Shown here piece after piece: positions 17,750-25,101 of a DNA stretch of 53,365 bases. Made by a program: the position numbers and the translations under genes. Below the pieces are notes generated by a model, which saw only the letters and a list, made by a program, of their open reading frames with translations, ran no database searches and was not told where the DNA came from. Numbering within the stretch: position 1 is the stretch's first letter; each line of letters starts with the position of its first letter. Source of the DNA: Treponema sp. (lineage in GTDB: Bacteria > Spirochaetota > Spirochaetia > Treponematales > Treponemataceae); assembly GCA_024400955.1 (NCBI GenBank), contig JAKSLY010000018.1, positions 1 through 53,365 of the forward strand, read 5' to 3'.

Positions 17750-19444
17750 ATGAACAAGCAGAAAGGCGCTACAAAGGCAACGCTATTATTGAGCATCGCA
17801 GGAAAGATTCAGAAGGGCAAGCTGGATAAGGCTGCAAAGGACGTACGTAAGGCAGAAGAAAGCACCTTGCGCGGAATCCTTGAATATGCAAAGGATACGG
17901 AATGGGGAAAATCCCATAATTATGCAGAAATTCTCAAGGCCAAGACTGCCGATGAGCTTTTTGCACTTTGGCAGAAGAATGTTCCACCGACGGATTATGA
18001 AGACATTCGTCCCCTTGTTGAACGCCATAAGAACGGTGAAGAAAACATCCTTTTCCCTGGAAAGCCAATGATGTATGCCACTACAAGCGGTACCACAAAG
18101 GCTCCAAAGTGGATTCCAATCACCCATGAATACTACAACAACATCTACAACAAGATGACAAAGGTCTGGCTTTATTCCATGATCATGCACAGGCCAAAGG
18201 TTTTCTGGGGTCAGATTGTATCCATTGTTGGAAAGTCCATTGAAGGTGAGGCTCCTGATGGAACTGTCTATGGTTCTGTTTCCGGCGTTACCCAGCGCGA
18301 TTGTCCTCAGTTTGTAAAGGATCTTTATTCTGCACCGGCTGCAGTTTTCCGCATTGCAGATTATAAGGCCCGTTATTATGCCATCATGAGGATGGGAATT
18401 GAACGTGACGTGACCCTTATTGTTACTGCAAATCCTTCCACAATTGTTGAGATGCAGAACAATGTAAATGAATTCTATGACAGCTATGTTAATGACATAG
18501 AAAAGGGTACCCTTAACGAATCCCTTAATATCGACCAGGACATCCGTGATGAAATTCAGCCTTTTTTAAAGCCGAATCCAAAGCGTGCTGCTGAACTCAG
18601 GGCCCTTAAGGAAAAGCATGGAATGGTTCTTCCAAAGCATTACTGGCCTAACATGCAGCTTTTGAACACATGGTACTGCGGTAACACCCATGTATATCTT
18701 GACAAGTTCCGTGATTCCTTCAATCCGGAAATGCTCCACATGGAATTCAGCTATTTTGCCTCTGAATGCCGTGCAGGACTTGTAATGGACGGAAAGGACA
18801 ACACGACGCTTTTTGCCCACATGCATTACTTTGAATTTGTTCGCGAAGAAGACCTGGAAAAGGAGAACAAGGAATTCCTTCAGCTTCACCAGCTGGAAGA
18901 AGGCAAGCGCTACAGCATTTATGTTACCACATACGCAGGACTTTACCGCTATGACATGAATGACCTTGTTGAATGCACCGGTCATTATGGAACCATTCCT
19001 ACCATCAAGCTCATCCAGAAGACCAACGGCATCATCACCATTACCGGTGAAAAGCTTCACGAAAGCCAGTTTATCGATGCAGTCCATGAGGCAGAAAAGA
19101 TCACAAATGTAAAGACTAAGTTCTTTGTTGGTTTTGCTTCTGTTGAAGAATCCAGGTATCACTTCTATTATGAATTTGCAGATGAATCCATCAATATGGA
19201 GACTGCTGAAAAATTCACCGGGGAAGTGGACAGGATCCTTAAGGAAAGCAACATTGAATATGCTGCAAAGAGGGATTCATTCCGCCTTAAGGATTCGGCA
19301 ACCCATATCCTTCAGAAGGATTCCTTTGAGACCTACAAGGCCCGCTGCATTGACATGGGTGCCAGGGACGGACAGTTTAAGCTGAACCTGCTTATGCAGG
19401 ATGAAAAGCGTCACGACATGTTCAAGGCCCTGGTCAGGGAGTAG
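17750..19444 (+). CDS. GH3 auxin-responsive-promoter family acyl-acid-amido synthetase
   Basis: This ANL-type adenylating enzyme of 564 residues resembles the plant GH3/JAR1 family. The ATP motif TTSGTTKAPKWIPIT lies near 110-124. The YxxxE-like FSYFASECRAG and the YRYDMNDLVECTG block near 405-420 are typical. Family members adenylate a carboxylic acid and join it to an amino acid; the bacterial substrate is unknown. The ATG at 17750 has GAGGAA at the right spacing and is preferred over 17735. It ends 7 bases before the convergent plsC. Confidence 0.85.
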   Translation: MNKQKGATKATLLLSIAGKIQKGKLDKAAKDVRKAEESTLRGILEYAKDTEWGKSHNYAEILKAKTADELFALWQKNVPPTDYEDIRPLVERHKNGEENILFPGKPMMYATTSGTTKAPKWIPITHEYYNNIYNKMTKVWLYSMIMHRPKVFWGQIVSIVGKSIEGEAPDGTVYGSVSGVTQRDCPQFVKDLYSAPAAVFRIADYKARYYAIMRMGIERDVTLIVTANPSTIVEMQNNVNEFYDSYVNDIEKGTLNESLNIDQDIRDEIQPFLKPNPKRAAELRALKEKHGMVLPKHYWPNMQLLNTWYCGNTHVYLDKFRDSFNPEMLHMEFSYFASECRAGLVMDGKDNTTLFAHMHYFEFVREEDLEKENKEFLQLHQLEEGKRYSIYVTTYAGLYRYDMNDLVECTGHYGTIPTIKLIQKTNGIITITGEKLHESQFIDAVHEAEKITNVKTKFFVGFASVEESRYHFYYEFADESINMETAEKFTGEVDRILKESNIEYAAKRDSFRLKDSATHILQKDSFETYKARCIDMGARDGQFKLNLLMQDEKRHDMFKALVRE

Positions 19445-19451
19445 GCTGAAT

Positions 19452-20291
19452 CTATTCCAGTGTGGCCGGCCACATGTTCTGCGTGATTCCGGCCATCTGG
19501 GTCATGACCTTGTGGCACTGGTTTCTCATGGCAGCGCAGGCTTCCTTTCGCGGGAGGCTTGTGTCCGGCATGATTGGTTCCCCAATGGTAAGGGTTACAA
19601 GGGGATGTTTTGTCTTAAAGAGCCTGTAAATACCCGTTGGCTTCCTGTATGAGAAGACCATGGGGATTACGGGTACATTCCATCTGTAGGCAAAGGCAAA
19701 GGCTCCGCTTTTAAATGGCCGTATTGGCTCGTAAAAGTCCCATCTTGAGCTTTCAGGGAACAGGTGGATCCATTTTTTCTTCTTGTTCAGAAGGTCAAAG
19801 GCCTGGTTGAATTTCTTTTTTCCGCCCAGGGTGTCCGCAAGGGGAATTCCTCCAATGCCGCGGATAAGGTTTGCGTCTTTTCCCATAAGGTGCTGTGCCC
19901 TGACAGGAACCCACATTCTCCTGTATCGGCACGCATCAAGGATTGCAAGAAAGTCCCATCTGTATACGTGGTTTGAAACCGTTATGGCTCCGTTCTTGAA
20001 AAGCTTTCTGTTGCGGCGAATGTTGCTACGTCCCTTTATCTTGAGTCCGTACCTTATCTTGTTGGCTGCAAAGGCAACAAGGAAGGCCCCGGAATATATC
20101 AGGAATGTATTGAGCCTGGATTTGAAGGAGTGGTCAAGGTAAGGGTAGTTTTCGTCGAAGACGATTTTCTTTGTTTCCTCTGAATTTACCAGGAAAGTTT
20201 CAGGATCAGCAGGAAATGAATTGAGGTCATTAGGTATGTATACGCCATCATTTACGATGTGGTTTCTTGGGGAGAATTCAGAAAAGTCCAT
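19452..20291 (-). CDS. plsC: 1-acyl-sn-glycerol-3-phosphate acyltransferase
   Basis: This membrane phospholipid-synthesis acyltransferase has 279 residues. The catalytic HX4D box is SNHVYRWD near 106-113, and the acceptor-binding FPESSRWD lies near 175-182. A hydrophobic segment around 64-80 (TFLIYSGAFLVAFAANK) probably anchors it in the membrane. The long N-terminal region before this is not typical of minimal PlsC. It may act on a different glycerolipid, but the core is clear. Confidence 0.86.
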   Translation of the reverse strand: MDFSEFSPRNHIVNDGVYIPNDLNSFPADPETFLVNSEETKKIVFDENYPYLDHSFKSRLNTFLIYSGAFLVAFAANKIRYGLKIKGRSNIRRNRKLFKNGAITVSNHVYRWDFLAILDACRYRRMWVPVRAQHLMGKDANLIRGIGGIPLADTLGGKKKFNQAFDLLNKKKKWIHLFPESSRWDFYEPIRPFKSGAFAFAYRWNVPVIPMVFSYRKPTGIYRLFKTKHPLVTLTIGEPIMPDTSLPRKEACAAMRNQCHKVMTQMAGITQNMWPATLE

Positions 20292-20297
20292 GAAATG

Positions 20298-20326
20298 ATT
20301 ATAGTGTGGGAAGGTTCAAAATTCAA
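20298..20326 (-). promoter_or_regulatory. plsC promoter, leaderless type
   Basis: TTGAAT (20321-20326), 17 bases, TATAAT (20298-20303) on the minus strand, then only 6 bases to the ATG at 20291. Transcription should start at the A of the start codon. Confidence 0.7.
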
Positions 20327-20357
20327 TTAAGGGCATGTTTAAGAACTTTTTTTAGGG

Positions 20358-20388
20358 ACGTCCTGCATGCAGGATGGTGATCCAAGGT
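20358..20388. repeat. Compound palindrome in the plsC-tRNA gap
   Basis: The gap of about 180 bases between the plsC promoter and tRNA-Tyr holds a perfect 14-base palindrome (TCCTGCATGCAGGA) preceded by the palindrome GGACGTCC. Flanking GGA and TCC extend the pairing. No gene is visible here. Confidence 0.5.
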
Positions 20389-20440
20389 GACTAGATAGGG
20401 CTGAATATTTTGATTTGGAAAAAGGCGATTGATTTAAAAT

Positions 20441-20469
20441 AAAAAAAGCCTTTGCAATTTGCAAAGACT
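20441..20469 (-). terminator. Terminator of the tRNA-Thr/tRNA-Tyr unit
   Basis: On the minus strand a stem of AGTCTTTGC with GCAAAGGCT is followed by seven T. It begins 7 bases after the tRNA-Tyr. Confidence 0.85.
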
Positions 20470-20475
20470 ACTTAT

Positions 20476-20557
20476 TGGGGAGTGTAGGATTCGGACCTAC
20501 GAAGGTAAAACCAACAGATTTACAGTCTGCCCCCTTTGACCACTCGGGAAACTCCCC
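20476..20557 (-). tRNA. tRNA-Tyr (GTA)
   Basis: A class II tRNA with a long variable arm. The acceptor stem GGGGAGT/ACTCCCC is perfect and the anticodon loop CTGTAAA gives GTA. The discriminator is A and CCA is not encoded. The T loop reads TCCGAAT, so position 55 is C in place of the near-invariant U. Confidence 0.95.
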
Positions 20558-20576
20558 ATTCCCTTTTATGGGATAA

Positions 20577-20650
20577 AGCCGCCGCAGGGATTCGGACCCA
20601 GGACCTCGAGATTACAAATCACGCGCTCTACCAGCTGAGCTACAGCGGCT
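20577..20650 (-). tRNA. tRNA-Thr (TGT)
   Basis: The acceptor GCCGCTG/CGGCGGC pairs with one G-U, and the anticodon loop TTTGTAA gives TGT. The discriminator is U and CCA is not encoded. The anticodon stem (29-41) and T stem (50-64) each contain a U-U mismatch, and T-loop position 55 is C. It is 19 bases upstream of tRNA-Tyr in the same unit. Confidence 0.92.
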
Positions 20651-20694
20651 TGTTTTTGTTATCAACTTCGCTTTAGGCGTTGCTGATGTTTAAG

Positions 20695-20723
20695 ACTATA
20701 TATTAAATGGGATTTTGTGTCAA
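20695..20723 (-). promoter_or_regulatory. tRNA-Thr/tRNA-Tyr promoter
   Basis: TTGACA (20718-20723), 17 bases, TATAGT (20695-20700) on the minus strand, about 45 bases before the mature 5' end of tRNA-Thr. Confidence 0.78.
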
Positions 20724-20794
20724 TAGCAATTTTATTTTTTTTCAAAAAAAATTGAATTATTTTGGTGGAGGACAGTTTTTTATTATCCTTGCTA

Positions 20795-20821
20795 TTCAGG
20801 ATAAATGCAGTATAATTGTAG
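20795..20821 (+). promoter_or_regulatory. Promoter in front of the structured element
   Basis: TTGCTA, 16 bases and TATAAT (about 20811-20816) lie just before a ribosome site and the ATG at 20833. It probably drives the small ORF, the structured element, the aminotransferase gene and glgA as one transcript. Confidence 0.6.
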
Positions 20822-20832
20822 GAGAATTTTTG

Positions 20833-21030
20833 ATGTGCGTTAAGGTAAAGGTCCTTGCAGAAATAAATAGAGTTTTTCGGATTCTTGTCCGACTAAACTA
20901 CGTGCTTACGCGCGTTAAGGATTGGAGCACCTGCGTAAGCAGTCCTGGAGCGGGGACCCGTGGGGCCCTGCGCAAGGATGAGATGCGAAGACATCGAAGT
21001 GCGCAAAGCCTGACCTGCTGGCAGCCGTAG
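20833..21030 (+). CDS. Possible small ORF or leader peptide
   Basis: The frame of 65 residues begins MCVKVKVLAEINRVFRI and has a consensus ribosome site (AGGAGAA) 5-6 bases before the ATG, downstream of a promoter. From about codon 20 it runs through the GC-rich structured element, where the predicted sequence loses protein-like character. Either it is a short real gene whose end was replaced by the element, or a translated leader. I do not recognise it. Confidence 0.35.
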   Translation: MCVKVKVLAEINRVFRILVRLNYVLTRVKDWSTCVSSPGAGTRGALRKDEMRRHRSAQSLTCWQP

Positions 21031-21052
21031 GATGGCAGCAGGGAACGCCCAT
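20891..21052 (+). repeat. GC-rich multi-hairpin element upstream of the aminotransferase
   Basis: This block stands out by its high GC content in an AT-rich gap. Pairings seen are 20904-20911 with 20933-20940 (8 perfect pairs), 20969-20974 with 21000-21005 enclosing GATG/CATC, and 21014-21020 with 21036-21042 (7 perfect pairs). The ends GCGTT (20912-20916) and AACGC (21044-21048) can also pair. It could be a dispersed intergenic repeat or a structured leader RNA. It ends about 25 bases before the aminotransferase start. Confidence 0.6.
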
Positions 21053-21078
21053 AAATTTATTTTTCTAGGGGTATTGAA

Positions 21079-22278
21079 ATGGCCGTTTCTAAATCGGTTT
21101 ATGATCTGATGACAAGCAAGGGTGCCGGAGTTATCCGAAAGATGTTTGAGGAGGGTATAAAGCTCAAGGCACAATATGGAAATGACAGGGTTTTTGACTT
21201 TAGCATTGGAAACCCGGACCTGGATCCACCGGAAGAAGTTGTGAAGGCTGAAGTAAAGTATGCAGGCTGCAGGGAAAAGAATTTTCATGGGTACATGCCA
21301 AATGCAGGGTACCAGTTCTGTCGTGATGCCATGGCGGAAAAAACTTCCCTGGAGCAGGGCGTTAAGGTGACGGGAGACTGCGTGATCATGTCCGTTGGTG
21401 CTGCCAGTGCCCTTAATGTTCTTTTCAAGGCCATTTTGAATCCGGGCGACAATGTGGTGGTTCCTGCCCCTTATTTTACTGAATACAAGCATTATGTGCG
21501 CAATCACGGTGGGGAGCTTGTTGAAGCCAATACAAAGGCTGATTTTTCCCTCGATGTTGAATCCATTAAGTCGTGCCTTAACGAAAAGACGGCGGCTGTC
21601 CTGATTAACAGTCCAAACAATCCGACTGGGCGCGTGTATTCAAGGGATGAAATTGTTGCCCTTGCCAGGGTTCTTGAGGAACATGGTGCAAAGTGCGGAA
21701 GAAAGCCTTACCTTGTCTGTGATGAACCTTACCGTGCCATTGTCTATGACAACAAGGAAGTTCCAGGTGCATTCCCAATTTATGACAGCGCCATTGTGGT
21801 TACTTCCTTTGCAAAGAACCTGAGCCTTCCAGGGGAACGCATAGGCTACATCTGCGTAAATCCTGCATGTCCGGACAAGGATGATGTGGTTGCGGCATGC
21901 ATTTTCTGCACGCGTGTTTTGGGATACGTTAATGCTCCTGCCTTTTACCAGAGGGTTGTTGCGGAGACCTGGAATGCAGACGTGGATTATTCCCTTTACC
22001 TTAAGAGAAGGGACATGATCATGGAAGTTCTTGATGCCGCCGGTATTGAACATATTGTTCCTGAAGGAGCATTCTACATGTGGTGCAAGGCTCCAGACTG
22101 CTTTAATGGGGATGACATGGCTTTCTGTGATTACCTTAAGAAGTATCTTATTCTCTGTGCCCCGGGAAGCGGTTTTGGCGGCAAGGGATGGATAAGGCTT
22201 GCATACTGCACAAGTGCAGATTCAATAAAAAACTCGAAGGAAGCTTTTGTAAAGGCAATGGCTGACCTTAAGAAATAG
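21079..22278 (+). CDS. Class I/II pyridoxal-phosphate aminotransferase
   Basis: This fold-type I aminotransferase of 399 residues is close in type to aspartate or aromatic aminotransferases. The cofactor-binding SPNNPTGRVY segment is near 175-184, DEPYRAIVYD near 215 and the Schiff-base lysine in TSFAKNLSLPGERIGY (Lys near 243). The GAFYMW and GxxFG-like GSGFGGKGWIRLAY near the end are normal. The amino donor cannot be fixed from sequence. The ribosome site is TAGGGG. glgA follows after 13 bases. Confidence 0.88.
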   Translation: MAVSKSVYDLMTSKGAGVIRKMFEEGIKLKAQYGNDRVFDFSIGNPDLDPPEEVVKAEVKYAGCREKNFHGYMPNAGYQFCRDAMAEKTSLEQGVKVTGDCVIMSVGAASALNVLFKAILNPGDNVVVPAPYFTEYKHYVRNHGGELVEANTKADFSLDVESIKSCLNEKTAAVLINSPNNPTGRVYSRDEIVALARVLEEHGAKCGRKPYLVCDEPYRAIVYDNKEVPGAFPIYDSAIVVTSFAKNLSLPGERIGYICVNPACPDKDDVVAACIFCTRVLGYVNAPAFYQRVVAETWNADVDYSLYLKRRDMIMEVLDAAGIEHIVPEGAFYMWCKAPDCFNGDDMAFCDYLKKYLILCAPGSGFGGKGWIRLAYCTSADSIKNSKEAFVKAMADLKK

Positions 22279-22291
22279 AAGGAGGTTCAAC

Positions 22292-23767
22292 ATGAAGATT
22301 TTAATGGTTACAGCGGAAACCGTTCCATTTGCAAAGACGGGTGGACTTGCAGACATGGTAAGTGCCCTCGCAATTCAGCTTGTAAAGATGGGTCACGACG
22401 TAAGGATTGTAATGCCACGCTACTACAAGATTGACAGAAGCAAGCTTACATTGCTTGAAGGCCCAATGGCCATTGCTGCAGGACAGAGCGAGACATGGTC
22501 GGCAGTTTACACGACTAACATGCCTGGCTGCGATAATCTTCCGGTATATTTCATTGATCATGAGCAGTGCTTTGGTCGCGACGGTGTTTATGGTGTTCCG
22601 ACTGAAACTGACTTCCATGACAATCCGTATCGTTTTGCCGTCCTGAATCACGGTGCTTTCCAGCTTTGCCGCAAGCTTGGCTGGTATCCTGACATCATCC
22701 ATTGCCACGACTGGTCTACTTGTCTTGCACCTGTTCTCCTTAAGCATGTATGCCGCTACTGCGGATTTGAACGCACGGCTTCTGTTCTTACAATCCATAA
22801 CCAGGGATACCAGGGACAGTATTCAAAGGATAGTTTCCCAGCGCTGGGTATTGACTGGGGCCTTTACTATGGTGCAGGCTTTGAGCACAACGGAGGCATC
22901 AATTTCCTCCAGGCTGGTGTTTCTTCTTCTGACGTCATTACTACTGTCTCTCCAACCTATGCAAAGGAAATCCAGACTCCGGAAGGCGGTTTTGGAATGG
23001 ACGGTCTTTTGAGGGTGCGCAGTGCCGTTGTCAGGGGAATCCTTAACGGTGCTGACCTTAAGCAGTGGAGTCCTGAAGTTGACAGGAAGATTCCTGCAAA
23101 CTATTCTGCAAAGGATTTGAGCGGAAAGGCAAAGTGCAAGGCTGAACTCCAGAGGAAGATGGGACTTGAAGTAAATCCTGATGTTCCTGTCATTGGAATT
23201 GTTACCCGTCTTGCAGACCAGAAGGGTATTGCAGAGATTTTTGCCCCAGGCTACGGTTCGATCTACCAGATCTGTACCCAGATGAATGTTCAGGTTGCAG
23301 TTCTTGGAAGCGGCGAGGCATGGTGTGAAAATGAAATCCGCGCCCTTGAAGCAAAGCTTCCTAACCTTAAGGCATATATTGGCTATGACGATGCATTGAG
23401 TCATCTTATTGAAGCCGGAAGCGACTTCTTCCTCATGCCATCAAGGTATGAGCCTTGCGGTCTTAACCAGATTTATTCCATGCTTTACGGAACCCTTCCC
23501 ATCGTCAGAAAGACTGGTGGTCTTGCAGATACTGTTGACAACTACAATCAGGAAACTGGTGAAGGTACGGGATTTGTATTTGAGCAGCTTACTCCTCGTG
23601 CAATTTACGATACTGTTGGCTGGGCTGTTTGGGCATACTACAACAAGAAGGATCACATCAAGAAGATGCAGCTTGCCGGCATGAAGAAAACCTTCGACTG
23701 GGATGAAGCTGCAGAAAAGTATCTTGCCGTTTACAAGGAAGCCTTGTACCACGGATGTGGACTTTAA
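22292..23767 (+). CDS. glgA: Glycogen synthase
   Basis: This GT5 glycogen synthase (491 residues) extends alpha-1,4-glucan from ADP-glucose. The ADP-glucose-binding KTGGLADMV lies near 15-23 and the C-terminal EPCGLNQIYSMLYGTLPIVRKTGGL block carries the catalytic region and the second KTGGL. It has a consensus ribosome site (GGAGG). It ends at a strong terminator. A second, diverged GT5 gene lies at 28869. Confidence 0.95.
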   Translation: MKILMVTAETVPFAKTGGLADMVSALAIQLVKMGHDVRIVMPRYYKIDRSKLTLLEGPMAIAAGQSETWSAVYTTNMPGCDNLPVYFIDHEQCFGRDGVYGVPTETDFHDNPYRFAVLNHGAFQLCRKLGWYPDIIHCHDWSTCLAPVLLKHVCRYCGFERTASVLTIHNQGYQGQYSKDSFPALGIDWGLYYGAGFEHNGGINFLQAGVSSSDVITTVSPTYAKEIQTPEGGFGMDGLLRVRSAVVRGILNGADLKQWSPEVDRKIPANYSAKDLSGKAKCKAELQRKMGLEVNPDVPVIGIVTRLADQKGIAEIFAPGYGSIYQICTQMNVQVAVLGSGEAWCENEIRALEAKLPNLKAYIGYDDALSHLIEAGSDFFLMPSRYEPCGLNQIYSMLYGTLPIVRKTGGLADTVDNYNQETGEGTGFVFEQLTPRAIYDTVGWAVWAYYNKKDHIKKMQLAGMKKTFDWDEAAEKYLAVYKEALYHGCGL

Positions 23768-23806
23768 TTTTGGGCAATCATCTGTGAGGAGTTTTTCCGC
23801 ATAATG

Positions 23807-23880
23807 AAGGGGCCTTCGGTTTTTCCGTTTGGGGTGGATGACACCCTGCTGCAGAAAACTGAAGGCCCTTTATTTTTTTG
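23807..23880 (+). terminator. Terminator of the aminotransferase-glgA unit
   Basis: A 17-base-pair stem (23807-23823 with 23855-23871, one G-U) encloses a smaller hairpin and is followed by TATTTTTTT. It sits between the convergent glgA and GT4 genes. Confidence 0.85.
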
Positions 23881-23882
23881 TG

Positions 23883-25010
23883 CTAGCCCTGTACAAGCTG
23901 CACTGTCTTGGCGCAGACTTCTTCTATTTCCTTTTTGAATCTTTCTGCACTGAATTTTTTTGCATGGACTACTATCTGGTCGACCTTGAAGGTTCCATTT
24001 TTTTCAAGTTCTTCAAATCTCAGTATTGAATTCTTTACGCTTTCAGTTTCCTGTTTTTCAAAGTGGACTCCAGTGATTCCGTCAATGACAGTTTCAAAGG
24101 TGCCGCCTTTTTTGTATGCGATTACCGGACGGCCGCATGCCTGGGCTTCCACTGGGATGATTCCAAAATCTTCTTCTGCGCAGAAAATCAATGCCCTGCA
24201 TTTCTGGAGGTATTCCTGGACCTGCTGGTCGCTGATTCTTCCCGTGAATTCTATGCTGGCATTTTTGTAGCCTGCTGCAAGTTCCTTGAGTTCCTTTTCC
24301 TGGCTGCCTCCGCCGATGACTACCAGTTTTCTTCCAAGTTCCCCGCATGCAGAAATGGCAAGGTCAATTCTCTTGTATGGAACAAATCTTGAAAAGACTA
24401 CATAGAAGTCTTCTGCAGGAAGTCCTGATGGCTTGAGTCTTTCAGTTTCCACTGGTGGGTAGATGACCTGGGAGTCGCGGTTCCAGAAACGCTTTATCCT
24501 TCTTGCAATGTATTTTGAATTGGCAACGGTTGCATCTATTCTCTGTGCGGAAACATAATCCCACAGGCGGATTTTTGGAATCTGCATTTCCATGAATTTT
24601 CCGACGATGGGGTTTGAACGTTTTTTGTAATCAAAGTAAAGGTCCCATGCGTATCTCATAGGCGTGTGGATGTATGCGACGAATGCAGATTTTGGGGAAA
24701 CTATTACTCCCTTTGCACATGATGATGAACTTGCAAGAACAAGGTCATATTGTGTCAGGTCAAAGGATTCAAAGGCCTTTGGCATGAGGCTGAGGAATTT
24801 TGTATACAGCCTTGTTGCTGCAGGAAGCTTTTGCACGAAGGAGGTGTGGACTTTTTCCGGCGGAAAGATTTTTCCCATTTTCTTTTTGTCGTAGACAAGG
24901 GTGTAAATTTCTGCCTGGGGAAATACCTTAAGGAATTCTTCTACAACGCGTTCTGCGCCGCCATAGTTTACAAGCCAATCGTGGACGATGGCAACTTTCA
25001 ATTCATTCAT
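23883..25010 (-). CDS. GT4 glycosyltransferase
   Basis: This group 1 glycosyltransferase (375 residues) has a GT-B fold. The N-terminus has VHDWLVNYGGAERVVEEF, with the glycine loop typical of GT4. Near residue 206 is SRFVPYKRIDLAI, and the nucleotide-sugar motif EDFGIIPVEAQACGRPVIAY (E-x7-E type) is near 285-300. The donor and acceptor are unknown; envelope polysaccharide or glycolipid synthesis is likely. No ribosome site precedes the ATG. Confidence 0.86.
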   Translation of the reverse strand: MNELKVAIVHDWLVNYGGAERVVEEFLKVFPQAEIYTLVYDKKKMGKIFPPEKVHTSFVQKLPAATRLYTKFLSLMPKAFESFDLTQYDLVLASSSSCAKGVIVSPKSAFVAYIHTPMRYAWDLYFDYKKRSNPIVGKFMEMQIPKIRLWDYVSAQRIDATVANSKYIARRIKRFWNRDSQVIYPPVETERLKPSGLPAEDFYVVFSRFVPYKRIDLAISACGELGRKLVVIGGGSQEKELKELAAGYKNASIEFTGRISDQQVQEYLQKCRALIFCAEEDFGIIPVEAQACGRPVIAYKKGGTFETVIDGITGVHFEKQETESVKNSILRFEELEKNGTFKVDQIVVHAKKFSAERFKKEIEEVCAKTVQLVQG

Positions 25011-25016
25011 GTAAAA

Positions 25017-25045
25017 AGAATAAATGAATAATTCAACTTGTGCAA
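25017..25045 (-). promoter_or_regulatory. GT4 gene promoter, leaderless type
   Basis: TTGCAC (25040-25045), 17 bases, TATTCT (25017-25022) on the minus strand, then 6 bases to the ATG at 25010. Confidence 0.6.
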
Positions 25046-25101
25046 TGAGTTACCAAGGAAAGTGAAGGCCGGTGGTTGGCAGCTACGGTTAGGGCAGCAG
25101 A

